Positions 17,029 through 25,917 of a stretch of DNA of 64,000 bases are shown in pieces. The DNA is from Alphaproteobacteria bacterium. GTDB lineage: Bacteria > Pseudomonadota > Alphaproteobacteria > Micropepsales > Micropepsaceae. The notes beneath the pieces are model-generated. The model was not told the DNA's origin and made no database searches. It worked only from the letters and a program-made list of their open reading frames with translations. Each line of letters begins with the position of its first letter. Within the stretch, counting starts at the first letter, position 1. Made by a program: the position numbers and the translations under genes. The DNA is taken from assembly GCA_016783965.1 (NCBI GenBank), contig JADHVO010000001.1:186001-250000 (forward strand), written 5' to 3'.

Positions 17029-18015
17029 ATGCAGCAAAATCAAGCACATAAATTTTGTATTGCACCGATGATGGAGTGGACCGACACACATTGCCGGGTT
17101 CTGCACCGGCTGCTGTCGAAGAACGCCCTGCTCTACACCGAGATGGTTACCGCCGACGCGGTGCTGCGCGGGCATCGCGAGCGGCTATTGGGGTTCGACG
17201 CGAGCGAGCATCCGGTGGCGTTGCAGCTCGGCGGATCGGACCCGGTGAAGCTGGCCGAGGCTTCGAGGATCGCGGAAGGCTTCGGCTATGACGAGATCAA
17301 CCTGAACGTCGGGTGCCCGTCGGACCGGGTGCAGTCGGGCCGGTTCGGCGCCTGCCTGATGCGCGAGCCGGTGCTGGTGGCTGAATGTGTCGCGGCGATG
17401 CGGGCGGCAGTGCGCCTGCCGGTGACGGTGAAGTGCCGGCTGGGCGTCGATGATCAGGACACGGAGGTTTCTCTTCGCGCCATGATCGCACGGTGCGCGG
17501 CGGCCGGCGTGACGATCTTCGCGGTGCACGCACGCAAGGCGTGGCTCGAGGGGTTGTCGCCCAAGGAGAACCGGGACGTCCCGCCGCTGGACTATCCGCT
17601 CGTCTATCGCGTGAAGGCGGAGAACCCGCACCTCACCATCGTGATCAATGGCGGTATCGCGACGCTCGACGAAGCGGAGGAGCACCTCAGGCACGTCGAC
17701 GGCGTGATGCTGGGGCGCGCCGCGTACCACTCACCCGCGATCCTAGCCGGGGTGGATGCGCGGTTCTTCGGTGGCGTGCCGGTCGACATCAACGCGGCGG
17801 CGCAGGCATACGTTGCGTATGTGGAACGCAAGCTGACCGAGGGCGTACCGCTGAACACGATGACGAAGCACATGCTGAACCTGTTCAGCGGCCGGCCGGG
17901 CGCGCGGCTGTTCCGGCGTCACCTGTCGGAGAACGCGACCCGCAAGGGCGCCAATGCACAGACATTGCGCAACGCGCTGGCGTTCCTGGAACGGACGCGC
18001 GCAGAGGCCGCCTAG
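17029..18015 (+). CDS. dusA: tRNA-dihydrouridine(20/20a) synthase
   Basis: A 328-residue FMN enzyme that reduces uridine to dihydrouridine in the tRNA D-loop. The DusA signatures are present: FCIAPMMEWTDTHCR at the start, INLNVGCPSDRVQSGRFGACLM with the catalytic Cys, KCRLGVDD, VHARKAWLEGLSPKENR, and the FMN phosphate loop NGGIAT. GTG 16987 would add 14 residues unlike the family, so I use ATG 17029, which has a weak GCGAG site. A thioesterase gene follows after 29 bases on the same strand. Confidence 0.93.
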   Translation: MQQNQAHKFCIAPMMEWTDTHCRVLHRLLSKNALLYTEMVTADAVLRGHRERLLGFDASEHPVALQLGGSDPVKLAEASRIAEGFGYDEINLNVGCPSDRVQSGRFGACLMREPVLVAECVAAMRAAVRLPVTVKCRLGVDDQDTEVSLRAMIARCAAAGVTIFAVHARKAWLEGLSPKENRDVPPLDYPLVYRVKAENPHLTIVINGGIATLDEAEEHLRHVDGVMLGRAAYHSPAILAGVDARFFGGVPVDINAAAQAYVAYVERKLTEGVPLNTMTKHMLNLFSGRPGARLFRRHLSENATRKGANAQTLRNALAFLERTRAEAA

Positions 18016-18044
18016 TTGCGAACTCGATATTGGATCAAGGCACA

Positions 18045-18836
18045 ATGACCGCATTCACCGACCTGTTCGCTTCCATCGCAGCAGAGAGTGGCACGTACCG
18101 CGCCACCATGACCGACGACTGGCTGCAGGGCCGCACCGCGTATGGCGGGTTGTCATCGTCGCTCTGCCTGGAGGCGGCGCGGCGCGCGGTCCCGGACCTA
18201 CCACCGCTGCGTTCGGCGCAGTTCACGCTGATCGGACCGGCATCGGGCCCGCTGAGCATGACGCCGACGGTCCTGCGGCGCGGCAAGTCGGCAGTGTTCG
18301 TCAACGTCGATCTGGTGGGCGAAGCGGGGCTGGCGGTGCGCGCGGTGCTGAGCTTCGGCGTCGCACGGGCGTCGCAGATCGGGTACAGCGCGCTGCCGAT
18401 GCCGGCAGTGACACCGATCGCGGACAGCCCGCCGTTCTTTCCGGGTGACCGCTCGCCCATCGGCTTCCAGCAGCACTTCGAGAGCCGGCTGGCGGGCGGC
18501 ACGCGGCCGGTGACGCCAGGCGCCAAGCCGGAATACCTGATCTGGTATCGCCACAAGGATGAGCGCGCGCGCCAGGGCATCGTGCCGCTGATCGCGCTGG
18601 CGGACGGGCCACCGCCAGCGGTCATGGCGATGTTCCCGCAATTCGCACCGATCAGCACGATGACGTGGAGCGTCGATGTATTGACCGACGAGCCGCAGAC
18701 CGCCGACGGCTGGTGGCTGATCCGGAGCCTGGCCACCACGGCGCATCAGGGTTATTCGACGCAGTCCATGATAGTGTGGAACGCCAGCGGCGAGCCCGTG
18801 CTGGCGCACGCGCAGAACGTGGCGATCTTCCTCTAG
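18045..18836 (+). CDS. Acyl-CoA thioesterase, TesB-like double hotdog
   Basis: A 263-residue protein of the TesB/thioesterase-like superfamily. The first hotdog starts with DDWLQGRTAYGGLSSSLCLEAARRA, the family's helix region. The second includes STMTWSVDVLTDEP and ends GYSTQSMIVWNASGEPVLAHAQ. A much longer frame upstream is open but overlaps dusA. ATG 18045 fits the family and clears dusA by 29 bases. It probably hydrolyses acyl-CoAs; chain length is unknown. A GCCGGT/ACCGGC hairpin lies just after the stop (18837-18856). Confidence 0.82.
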   Translation: MTAFTDLFASIAAESGTYRATMTDDWLQGRTAYGGLSSSLCLEAARRAVPDLPPLRSAQFTLIGPASGPLSMTPTVLRRGKSAVFVNVDLVGEAGLAVRAVLSFGVARASQIGYSALPMPAVTPIADSPPFFPGDRSPIGFQQHFESRLAGGTRPVTPGAKPEYLIWYRHKDERARQGIVPLIALADGPPPAVMAMFPQFAPISTMTWSVDVLTDEPQTADGWWLIRSLATTAHQGYSTQSMIVWNASGEPVLAHAQNVAIFL

Positions 18837-18954
18837 GCCGGTCGGTCAGAACCGGCAGGAGAAGCTCGAAAACCGGGTAAAGGAGCGATTGCTTCGCAAA
18901 GGGTTTCGCCAAAACCATCGATTGACGGCGCAATTCTGCGAGGCCTCGCAGAGT

Positions 18955-20241
18955 TTACGCCGGGTTCTCCAGGCTGAACTGCTCGGTCTCGTCGTCGTAG
19001 GAGAAGAGTTCGCCGAAACGGGCCCAGCTGACGACGGCGCGCAGCGTTTCCTCCGCGGCGTCCTCGGTCATGTGGTCTTCCAGTTCGTCGATGAAGCGGC
19101 GCTTTGGGGCGGTGTGGTTGGCGCGCTCGTCCAGCACCCGGCGGATGTGCGCGGCCAGCGCGACATGGCTCATCAGGGCGCGGGAGAAAATCTCCTTGCG
19201 CTCGTTGAGCTCGGCCTCGGCGAAGCGCTTGCCCATGTGGCTGAGCTTGATGTCGCCGCCCTCGATGTCGCCGAGCCGCAGGATCTGGAGGGCCTCTGCA
19301 ACGGGGAACAGTTCGTCGACTTCCATCTGGAGATCGGAGGCGATGTCGGGAAGGTCGGCCTTGCCGTTGTAGGGCGGCGCGGCGACGGCCTCGATGAGAC
19401 CGGAGACCGAATTGGGCGAGACGTGATTGAGCAGCACGTTGGGACCCGTGCCGCGCTCGGCGCGCTGGGCGCGCTGGCGGGCGGTCATCTCGGTATAGAT
19501 GCGGTCGACGTAGGCCTCGAAGCGCGGATCGGTGCGGTCACGCGGGCGCGGGATGTCGATCTTGATCTCGCCCGCGACGCGGCCGGGATTGGTGGAGAAG
19601 AGCAGCACGCGGTCGCACATCAGCACCGCTTCCTCGATGTTGTGGGTGACCAGGATCATGCCCTTGATCGGCATCCGCCCGTCCGACCACAGCTCAATAA
19701 GGTCGGTGCGAAGGTTCTCCGCCGTGAGCACGTCGAGGGCGGAGAACGGCTCGTCCATCAGGAGGATGTTGGGATGCACGACGAGGGCGCGGGCGAAGCC
19801 GACGCGCTGGCGCATGCCGCCCGAGAGCTCGCGCGGATAGGCGTTCTCGTAGCCGTCGAGGCCGATGAGGTCGATCGCAGCGAGCGCGCGGGTGCGGATC
19901 TCCTGCGGCGGAATGTGCAGCGCTTCAAGCCCGAGCTGCACGTTCTCCAGCACGGTGAGCCAGGGAAAAAGAGCGAAGCTTTGGAACACCATGGCGATGC
20001 CCTGGGGCGGGCCGTCGATCGGTGCGCCGAGATAATTCAGCGTGCCGCCCTGCGGGCTGGCGAGGCCGGAGATCAGGCGCAGCAGCGTCGACTTGCCGGA
20101 GCCGGAACGGCCGAGCAGGCCCACGATCTCACCCTGGTTCAGCGCGAGGTCGACGTTTTCGAGGACGAGAAGCTCGCCGCCGCCGGGCTTCGGGAAGGAG
20201 CGGCGCACATCGCGCACGTCGAGCAGGACTTGCGTTGTCAT
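18955..20241 (-). CDS. NitT/TauT-type ABC ATPase with C-terminal AAA-associated domain
   Basis: A 428-residue ATPase for import through the fused permease encoded upstream. Walker A is [12 protein letters not shown], the Q-loop lies in [12 protein letters not shown], the signature is LSGGMRQR, Walker B is [12 protein letters not shown] and the switch His is in VTHNIEEA. Residues from about 270 onwards form an extra domain of about 150 residues, the AAA-associated winged-helix type seen in some nitrate/sulfonate-like ATPases. It probably senses something or regulates transport. ATG 20241 is preceded by GAGGTG. The permease stop is seven bases upstream. Confidence 0.9.
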   Translation of the reverse strand: MTTQVLLDVRDVRRSFPKPGGGELLVLENVDLALNQGEIVGLLGRSGSGKSTLLRLISGLASPQGGTLNYLGAPIDGPPQGIAMVFQSFALFPWLTVLENVQLGLEALHIPPQEIRTRALAAIDLIGLDGYENAYPRELSGGMRQRVGFARALVVHPNILLMDEPFSALDVLTAENLRTDLIELWSDGRMPIKGMILVTHNIEEAVLMCDRVLLFSTNPGRVAGEIKIDIPRPRDRTDPRFEAYVDRIYTEMTARQRAQRAERGTGPNVLLNHVSPNSVSGLIEAVAAPPYNGKADLPDIASDLQMEVDELFPVAEALQILRLGDIEGGDIKLSHMGKRFAEAELNERKEIFSRALMSHVALAAHIRRVLDERANHTAPKRRFIDELEDHMTEDAAEETLRAVVSWARFGELFSYDDETEQFSLENPA

Positions 20242-20248
20242 GGTCACC

Positions 20249-21979
20249 TCATGTCAGCCGGTAGCGCCGCTCCGCGTACCAGTATAGCGGGCGCCAGAAG
20301 AGACGGTTCACGATCACCACGAAGAAGCTCATCGTGGCGATGCCGAGAACGATGCGGTGGAAGTCGCCGGCCATCGTCGCATCCGCGATATAGGCGCCGA
20401 GGCCGTGGGCGTGGAGCGTCGTGGTGCCCCAGCTTGCGACCTCGGCGACAATGGCCGCGTTCCACGAACCGCCGGAAGCCGTGATGGCGCCGGTGACGTA
20501 GAACGGGAAGACGCCGGGCAGCGCCACCTTGCGCCACCATAGCCAGCCCTTGACCTGGAAGTTGTTCGCGGCGTCGCGCAGCTCGCGCGGCAGGGTCGAG
20601 GCGCCGGCGATGACGTTGAACAGGATGTACCACTGGGTGCCCAGCACCATCAGCGGCGACAGCCAGACGTCGGCGTTCAGGGCGAAGCGCACGATCAGGT
20701 ACACGGCGACAGGGAAGAGCAGATTCGCCGGGAACGCAGCGAGGAACTGCGCGACGGGCTGGACTATATGCGCGAGGCGCGGGCGCAGGCCCACATAGAC
20801 GCCGATCGGCGTCCAGATCAGGCTGGCGAGCGCGATGAGTATGAGGACGCGGAACATGGTGATGAGGCCGAGAACGAAGGACTCGCCGACGTCCGCCCAG
20901 CCGACCGTGCCACCGAGGGCAAGCCAGATGCGCCACAGCGCGAAGCCGACGATCGCCGCGAGCGCGGCATACCAAACCCAATCGGACCGGCGCGACGATT
21001 GTTGCGAGGCCCCGGCCGCACCGGCGGAGCGGCGGCGGGGCGGCGTCAGGCGATAGGTCCAGGCCATGAAGGCCTGGAAGGGCGCGGCGAGCACGTCCAT
21101 CAGGGTCGAGCGGCGCAGGACATCGAGTACCCAGGACTCGGGATATTCCTCGCTGTCTTCGTTGTCGAAACGGAACTTGTCGGCCCAGGCGACGAGCGGG
21201 CGGAAGAGGAGCTGGTCGTAGATGACGATCACGATCAGCATGGCGGCGATGGCGTAGAAGATCGCAGTGAGGTTCTTCTGCGCGATGGCGACGGCGATGT
21301 AGGAGCCGATGCCGGGCAGCGCGATGTTGGTCTGGCCGACACTGATCGCCTCCGACGCGACGACGAAGAACCAGCCGCCGGACATCGACATCATCATGTT
21401 CCAGATGAGCGGTGGCAGGCCGAACGGCACTTCGATGCGCCAGAAGCGGGCCCAGCCGTTCAGGCCGAACATGCGACCGGCCTCCATCAGTTCGGGCGGG
21501 ACGGTGCGCAGCGACTGATAGAAGCAGAACGCCATGTTCCAGGCCTGGCTGGTGAAGATCGCGAAGACGGCGGCGAGCTCGGCGCCGAAGATGCGGCCGG
21601 GCGCGAGGCTCAGAAAGAACACCACGGTGACAGAGATGAAGCCGAGGATCGGCACGGACTGGAGGATATCGAGCATCGGCACCAGCAGTACTTCGGCGCG
21701 CTGCGATTTCGCGGCCCAGGTCGCATAGGTAAAGGTGAAGACCAGCGATACCGCGAGCGCGATCAGCATGCGCAGCGATGTGCGCAGCGCGTATTCCGGC
21801 AGATGACCGATGTCCAGCGAGAGCGGGGTGCCGGTAATGGTGGTAAGCGGCGCGACCAGGGCGCGGCTGGTGTCGGCGAACAGGGCGATGAAGCCGAACA
21901 CCAGGATGGCCGCCAGCAGGTCCCAACGGCTGGGAATGAACCGGCGCGCTTCGATAGAAATGGGCGGCAGGAATTTCAT
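20249..21979 (-). CDS. Fused two-domain ABC permease, NitT/TauT family
   Basis: A 576-residue permease formed by two BPD_transp_1 domains in tandem. Each half has about six membrane segments and a cytoplasmic EAA loop ([20 protein letters not shown] in the first; [20 protein letters not shown] in the second), joined by an Arg-rich linker near residue 315. A single chain can thus serve as the whole pore. It is the first gene of a leftward pair with the ATPase. No substrate-binding protein lies nearby, so the substrate (nitrate, sulfonate, bicarbonate or other) cannot be inferred. Confidence 0.9.
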   Translation of the reverse strand: MKFLPPISIEARRFIPSRWDLLAAILVFGFIALFADTSRALVAPLTTITGTPLSLDIGHLPEYALRTSLRMLIALAVSLVFTFTYATWAAKSQRAEVLLVPMLDILQSVPILGFISVTVVFFLSLAPGRIFGAELAAVFAIFTSQAWNMAFCFYQSLRTVPPELMEAGRMFGLNGWARFWRIEVPFGLPPLIWNMMMSMSGGWFFVVASEAISVGQTNIALPGIGSYIAVAIAQKNLTAIFYAIAAMLIVIVIYDQLLFRPLVAWADKFRFDNEDSEEYPESWVLDVLRRSTLMDVLAAPFQAFMAWTYRLTPPRRRSAGAAGASQQSSRRSDWVWYAALAAIVGFALWRIWLALGGTVGWADVGESFVLGLITMFRVLILIALASLIWTPIGVYVGLRPRLAHIVQPVAQFLAAFPANLLFPVAVYLIVRFALNADVWLSPLMVLGTQWYILFNVIAGASTLPRELRDAANNFQVKGWLWWRKVALPGVFPFYVTGAITASGGSWNAAIVAEVASWGTTTLHAHGLGAYIADATMAGDFHRIVLGIATMSFFVVIVNRLFWRPLYWYAERRYRLT

Positions 21980-22331
21980 GCAGGGATCACAGATCGATTC
22001 GACGGGTTGGAACGATGTAACGCAGGCGGGTGACGCTCAGGTCGCACCCCTACCATGCCCGGCACCTCGATCCATGGGAATTTCAGAGACCCGAAGCAAC
22101 ATCGCGCCATGTGAAGGCACCGTGACAAATGCCGGCCGGCATGCGGCATGGCCACGCGATGCCGGAGTGTGCCGAACCGGGCGCCTGGCGGCATCGATTC
22201 TCATGCTGTTCATTGCGACTCCTGCAATTTGCTACGTGCCAGTAACCAGTATTTTTCGGGCGCGTTGTACCGCTACTCATCGAGCGTAAGCATATCCGCG
22301 AAGGGGCGGCGCAACGGAAAAAGGGTGAGCC
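21980..22331. other. Non-coding stretch between divergent units
   Basis: Separates the leftward ABC permease from the rightward small gene at 22332. Only very short frames occur and none has a recognisable product. An AAGGGTGAG ribosome site for the small gene closes the stretch. I see no hairpin with a T-run and no clear promoter pair. Confidence 0.45.
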
Positions 22332-22502
22332 ATGGACGCGGCTTTTCCACGTGCCCGCAAGCTAGAAGAGTGGCTGGAGCGGGCCAAGTACGCCGAACAG
22401 CAGGCGGCAGCTTCCCGTGACGCGGCAAGCCGGGCGAGCTGGGAGGCGATAGCGCGCAGCTATCGAAACCTGCTGTCCGGCACGGAGCCGCCGCCGCACT
22501 AG
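22332..22502 (+). CDS. Small helical protein of 56 residues
   Basis: A short frame with an AAGGGTGAG ribosome site four bases before the ATG. The peptide is rich in Ala, Arg and Glu with heptad-like spacing (KLEEWLERAKYAEQQAAASR, then DAASRASWEAIARSYRNLL), so most of it should be a coiled coil or helical hairpin. It resembles small alphaproteobacterial proteins with repeated ArgxLAxxxxDPxAxxxWxxIA-type patterns, whose function is unknown. No signal or membrane segment. The coding case rests on the ribosome site and the helical periodicity. Confidence 0.5.
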   Translation: MDAAFPRARKLEEWLERAKYAEQQAAASRDAASRASWEAIARSYRNLLSGTEPPPH

Positions 22503-22666
22503 AAACGGCCGTTGCGCGCGGGCAAGGGTCCGGCCGGATCGCGGAAGGCTTGTGTTGGATCAGGCGCAGGCCCAAGCCCGTGGCCGTCCTCCTCGAGCAT
22601 GTCGGAAGTCGGTGGGGCCCTTGACGGCGCGCAGCGTGGCGGCCATGTCGAGGCTGTTCTGCGGCG

Positions 22667-23080
22667 TCAGAAGCCGAAGATCGCCAGCGCAATGCGGAGG
22701 CAGGCGACCCAACCGACCGCGAACGCCAGGGTGCGCAGGACCGGAATGCCGGCGGTGTAGACGATGAAGTGGACGACGCGCGCGATGAAGTAGGTCATTG
22801 TCGCCTGCGCGGTCGCGGCGTTCGTCCGATGCGCGATCACCGCCACCAGCACGAACCCCGCGAATATCACAAGATTTTCGACCGCGTTCTGGTGCGCGGC
22901 GGCCATACGCACGGCCCAGATCGCGCGTGGCGGGATCTCCGCAGGCGCGCGGCGCAGCGGCGCCCACAGACCGTTCTCGATGATGCGATTGAGGACGTAG
23001 GGAATCCACAAAACGGCTGTCAAAGCGGTGACGGCTGCGAGCCAGAAGAGCTCGGGCGATTGGCTTGCTGTCACGGACAT
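22667..23080 (-). CDS. MAPEG-family membrane protein
   Basis: A 137-residue integral membrane protein with four hydrophobic segments. The MAPEG pattern is visible: an Asn/Glu-containing loop after helix one (LNRIIENGLW), then RMAAAHQNAVENLVIFAGFVLVAV, where AAHQNxxEN is the glutathione-binding signature, and FIARVVHFIVYTAGIPVLRT. MAPEG proteins conjugate or reduce lipophilic electrophiles with glutathione. It is divergent from a TetR gene at 23169 and a palindrome lies between them, so induction by a xenobiotic is likely. The 164 bases downstream (22503-22666) contain no supported gene. Confidence 0.82.
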   Translation of the reverse strand: MSVTASQSPELFWLAAVTALTAVLWIPYVLNRIIENGLWAPLRRAPAEIPPRAIWAVRMAAAHQNAVENLVIFAGFVLVAVIAHRTNAATAQATMTYFIARVVHFIVYTAGIPVLRTLAFAVGWVACLRIALAIFGF

Positions 23081-23118
23081 TCCCTACCCCATACCTTTGA
23101 TTGTGCGGACGAATTTAT

Positions 23119-23136
23119 CTACCTATTAGTAGGTAG
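23119..23136. promoter_or_regulatory. Perfect palindromic operator between MAPEG and TetR genes
   Basis: CTACCTA (23119-23125) and TAGGTAG (23130-23136) are exact complements around TTAG. The site lies 38 bases upstream of the MAPEG start and 32 bases upstream of tetR, ideal for joint repression. The TAGGTAG half-site resembles those of YcdC/AcrR-like TetR regulators. Confidence 0.65.
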
Positions 23137-23168
23137 TCAAGCAGGATAGCCTGGCTGGGTTTTCCGCC

Positions 23169-23792
23169 ATGAAGGCAGACGTGGAGAACAAGACGCTGGA
23201 ATCGAGCGAAGACGGGACGCGCACGCGCGTCCTCGACGTGGTCGAGCCGCTTCTGATGGAGCGCGGCTTCAATGCGGTCTCGTACCAGGACATCTCCGAC
23301 CGCATCGGCATCCGCAAGGCGAGCGTGCACTACCACTTCCCGACCAAGGCCGATCTCGGGGCCGCGGTGATCCGGCGCTATGCCGACCGCGTGGATGCGA
23401 TGCATGTGCCGGTGGAGATGCTGAGTGGCGGCATGTTCGCCGTGGCGTTCGAGCGCTTTCTCGGCGTGTTCGCCCAGATCGGCGCGCGGTCACCAAGGGT
23501 GTGCCTGGGCGGCGTGCTAGGCGGGGAATTCGAGACCCTGCCCGAGGCGATGCAGGTGGAGGTGCGGCGGTTCTTCACGAACTTGCGCGAATGGTTGGGC
23601 GCGGTGCTCGAGAGGGGGCGTGCGCAAGGCGTGTTCACCTTCGCGGGCGATGGCGAGACGGCGGCGCGGGCGATGGTGGCGATGCTCGAAGGGGCGCTGG
23701 TCATTGGCCGCGCGCTCCGCGATCCTGATGAGCTCGCAGCGGCGCTCGGAACGGCGCGGCGGATGGTGTTGCCTTCGACAAGAGAGCAGTGA
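23169..23792 (+). CDS. TetR-family regulator
   Basis: A 207-residue TetR-family protein. The helix-turn-helix is VSYQDISDRIGIRKASVHYHFPTKADLGAAVI. The ligand domain contains the CLGGVLGGEFETLPEAMQ segment common to the TetR_C group that senses small electrophiles or lipophilic compounds. It is divergent from the MAPEG gene and the shared palindrome at 23119 is its likely operator. The 3' end is followed by the long palindromic repeat at 23829. Confidence 0.87.
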   Translation: MKADVENKTLESSEDGTRTRVLDVVEPLLMERGFNAVSYQDISDRIGIRKASVHYHFPTKADLGAAVIRRYADRVDAMHVPVEMLSGGMFAVAFERFLGVFAQIGARSPRVCLGGVLGGEFETLPEAMQVEVRRFFTNLREWLGAVLERGRAQGVFTFAGDGETAARAMVAMLEGALVIGRALRDPDELAAALGTARRMVLPSTREQ

Positions 23793-23828
23793 CAGCTTAA
23801 TTTCACAACGTGCACACGCACGCTCAAC

Positions 23829-23923
23829 TGTCATAGCCCGCAACAGCGGGCCATCCAGGTGGGACCGTTCTGACAGCGCAGTGCATGCTTCAACTGGATG
23901 GCCCGCTGTTGCGGGCCGTGACA
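23829..23923. repeat. Palindromic intergenic repeat, copy 1 (hairpin within inverted repeat)
   Basis: Two 30-base arms (23829-23858 and 23894-23923) are complementary at 28 of 30 positions across a 35-base spacer. Each arm also folds on itself through CCCGC-AACAG-CGGG-like halves. The arms begin TGTCA and end CCAG or CTGG. The same architecture with related sequence occurs at 63312-63438. It resembles REP/BIME-type elements scattered between genes; it may end or protect transcripts of the flanking tetR. Confidence 0.75.
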
Positions 23924-23938
23924 CGTACGAAGGGGACA

Positions 23939-24787
23939 ATGGAATTCTTCGCGGCCGCTGCGGGCGGCGAATTGGGCACGTTTGCGCTGGGACTGGTGCT
24001 GGCGGGCATCGTCGGCGGGCTGGTCGCCGGGATGCTGGGCGTCGGCGGCGGCATCGTGATCGTGCCGGTTCTCTATCACGTGATGGACCTGATGGGAATC
24101 GATCCGGGCGTGCGCATGCACATCGCGGTCGGCACGTCGCTGGCGACGATCATCCCGACGTCGTTCTCGTCCACGCGCTCGCACAACAAGAAGGGCGCGG
24201 TGGACTGGGAGCTGCTGAAGCGCTGGGTGTTTCCGCTGCTGGTCGGCGTGCTGGTCGGGAGCGCGATCGCCGGTTACGTGAAAGGCCAGGCGCTGGCGCT
24301 GTTCTTCGCTTGCGTGGCGTTGCCAGTGGCGGCGCAGCTCGCGTTCTTTCCCGACACGCGGCGGTTGTCGGATCACTTACCGACCGGTGTGGGCGGATGG
24401 CTCCTGCCGTTCGGGATCAGCGGCGTGTCGACCATGATGGGCATCGGCGGCGGCACGGTGGGCGTGCCGGCGATGACGCTGTGCGGGGTGCCGATCCATC
24501 GCGCGGTGGGAACGGCGGCGGCCTTCGGAACGATCATCTCGATCCCAGGGACCATCGGCTCGGTCATTTCCGGATGGGGAGCACATGGCTTGCCGCCCTA
24601 CTCTCTCGGCTATGTGAACCTCCTGGGCTTCGTGCTGATCGCGCCGGCGAGCTATTTCGTGGCGCCGTTCGGGGCGCATATCGCGCATGAAATGGACCGC
24701 GGACGGCTGCGCAAGATGTTCGCACTGTTCATCGGCATCACCGCGGCGCGGATGCTGTACGACGCGCTCGGCCTGCACTGGTTCTGA
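23939..24787 (+). CDS. TSUP (TauE/SafE) family transporter
   Basis: A 282-residue membrane protein with about eight hydrophobic segments in two homologous halves. The half-motifs are GMLGVGGGIVIVPVLYHV and MMGIGGGTVGVPAMTL, which define the sulfite/sulfonate exporter-like TSUP family. ATG 23939 follows a GAAGGGGAC ribosome site and lies only 15 bases after the palindromic repeat; an earlier in-frame start would put the repeat in the coding sequence. Transport of sulfite or a small organic anion is plausible; neighbours give no hint. Confidence 0.85.
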   Translation: MEFFAAAAGGELGTFALGLVLAGIVGGLVAGMLGVGGGIVIVPVLYHVMDLMGIDPGVRMHIAVGTSLATIIPTSFSSTRSHNKKGAVDWELLKRWVFPLLVGVLVGSAIAGYVKGQALALFFACVALPVAAQLAFFPDTRRLSDHLPTGVGGWLLPFGISGVSTMMGIGGGTVGVPAMTLCGVPIHRAVGTAAAFGTIISIPGTIGSVISGWGAHGLPPYSLGYVNLLGFVLIAPASYFVAPFGAHIAHEMDRGRLRKMFALFIGITAARMLYDALGLHWF

Positions 24788-24877
24788 TTCCTTTGTTGGT
24801 CGCAATTCCGTGCGGAGTTGCCCCGGCGCAAGGATCGGGTCGTGCACCGGCGTGCTGACGGCGCATACTGCGCGACG

Positions 24878-25567
24878 ATGAGTGAAGTCGACTGGGACAC
24901 CGCAGAGGAGAGCCTGAACCGCGAAGGTTGGGCAGTGCTGCCGAAGCTGTTGCGTTCACGCGAGTGCCGCGCGGTGGCTGCACTGTACGACGACGACAAG
25001 CGCTTTCGCAGCACGGTGGTGATGGCGCGGCACGGGTTTGGGCGCGGGACGTACAAATACTTTGCCTATCCGCTGCCGGAGGCAGTGGGTGCGTTGCGCA
25101 CGCGTCTCTATCCGCACCTGGCGCCGATCGCGAACCGGTGGAACGAGGCGATGAGGAGCGCGGTACGTTATCCGGCGACGCATGCGGCATATCAGAAGCA
25201 ATGCCATGCGGCGGGGCAGACGCGGCCGACACCGTTGCTGCTGCGCTATGGGCCGGGCGACTACAATTGCCTGCACCAGGACCTGTACGGCGAGCAGGTG
25301 TTTCCGTTGCAGGTGGCGCTGCTGCTGTCGCGGCCAGGCGAGGATTTCGCGGGCGGCGAGTTCGTGCTGACCGAACAGCGGCCCCGGATGCAGTCACGCG
25401 TGGCGGTGGTGCCGCTCAGCCAGGGCGACGGCGTGGTGTTCGCGGTGAACCAGCGCCCGGTGAAGGGCTCACGCGGTGTCTATCGCGTCGCCATGCGGCA
25501 CGGCGTGAGCATGCTGCGCGAGGGCGAGCGGCATACGCTGGGCATCATCTTTCATGACGCCCGATGA
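24878..25567 (+). CDS. 2-oxoglutarate/Fe(II)-dependent oxygenase, prolyl-hydroxylase-like
   Basis: A 229-residue double-stranded beta-helix enzyme. The iron-binding HxD motif is in YNCLHQDLYGEQVFPLQVALLLS. The end YRVAMRHGVSMLREGERHTLGIIFHDA supplies distal His and Arg candidates for iron and 2-oxoglutarate and is typical of proteobacterial proteins annotated as 2OG-Fe(II) oxygenases. A start 20 codons earlier is open but unlike the family, so I use ATG 24878. The substrate (protein, amino acid or nucleic acid base) is unknown. It stands alone between the TSUP gene and a convergent zinc-ribbon gene. Confidence 0.8.
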   Translation: MSEVDWDTAEESLNREGWAVLPKLLRSRECRAVAALYDDDKRFRSTVVMARHGFGRGTYKYFAYPLPEAVGALRTRLYPHLAPIANRWNEAMRSAVRYPATHAAYQKQCHAAGQTRPTPLLLRYGPGDYNCLHQDLYGEQVFPLQVALLLSRPGEDFAGGEFVLTEQRPRMQSRVAVVPLSQGDGVVFAVNQRPVKGSRGVYRVAMRHGVSMLREGERHTLGIIFHDAR

Positions 25568-25594
25568 TTGCGCGTCCGCGCGCGCGGGTTCAGG

Positions 25595-25798
25595 TCAGGT
25601 CCCGTCCGGCTCGGGTTCATGGGGGCCGAGTTTGCCGTCACGCGTCTCGAAGCGGCGGTTGGCGATGTCGAAGGTGTCGAAGCCGCAGTGCGGGCACTTC
25701 GAAAAGATGTCGTCGCGCGTGAAATGCGTGGTCTTGTGGCAGCGCTCGCAGCGGTAGTCGCCGGTGGCGCGGACGATCTCTCCGATTTTCTCGGTCAT
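25595..25798 (-). CDS. Small zinc-ribbon protein
   Basis: A 67-residue protein with two CxxC knuckles, YRCERCHKTTHF and SKCPHCGFDTFD, forming one zinc ribbon. The rest is charged and hydrophilic. ATG 25798 has an AAGGAA ribosome site eight bases upstream; a longer frame adds 25 residues unlike the ribbon. Small proteins of this kind are common in alphaproteobacteria and uncharacterised. Convergent with the oxygenase gene. Confidence 0.68.
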   Translation of the reverse strand: MTEKIGEIVRATGDYRCERCHKTTHFTRDDIFSKCPHCGFDTFDIANRRFETRDGKLGPHEPEPDGT

Positions 25799-25917
25799 GC
25801 CGGGTTCCTTGTCGCTTGCAGGACCAACGTTGGCGCGGGGCCGGCGTTGTGCGCAACCCACGCTTATTTCCACTCAGGGCCTGTGATATCATGCGATCTA
25901 CAACGATGTTGATGTGA

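Noticed and set aside
17493-18044. 5' extension of the thioesterase frame
   Set aside because: Overlaps dusA in a shadow frame; the family start fits ATG 18045.
18889-20484. Long rightward open frame of about 530 codons
   Set aside because: It is the antisense shadow of the ABC ATPase, whose Walker and signature motifs are on the other strand; its own translation is a biased Gly/Arg/Glu mixture without domains.
20768-22033. Rightward open frame of 421 codons
   Set aside because: Antisense of the ABC permease, rich in Glu/Arg/Asp as expected for the complement of membrane codons.
22503-22666. Possible leftward peptide starting MLEEDGHG
   Set aside because: Thirty-three codons, no ribosome site and no recognisable similarity.
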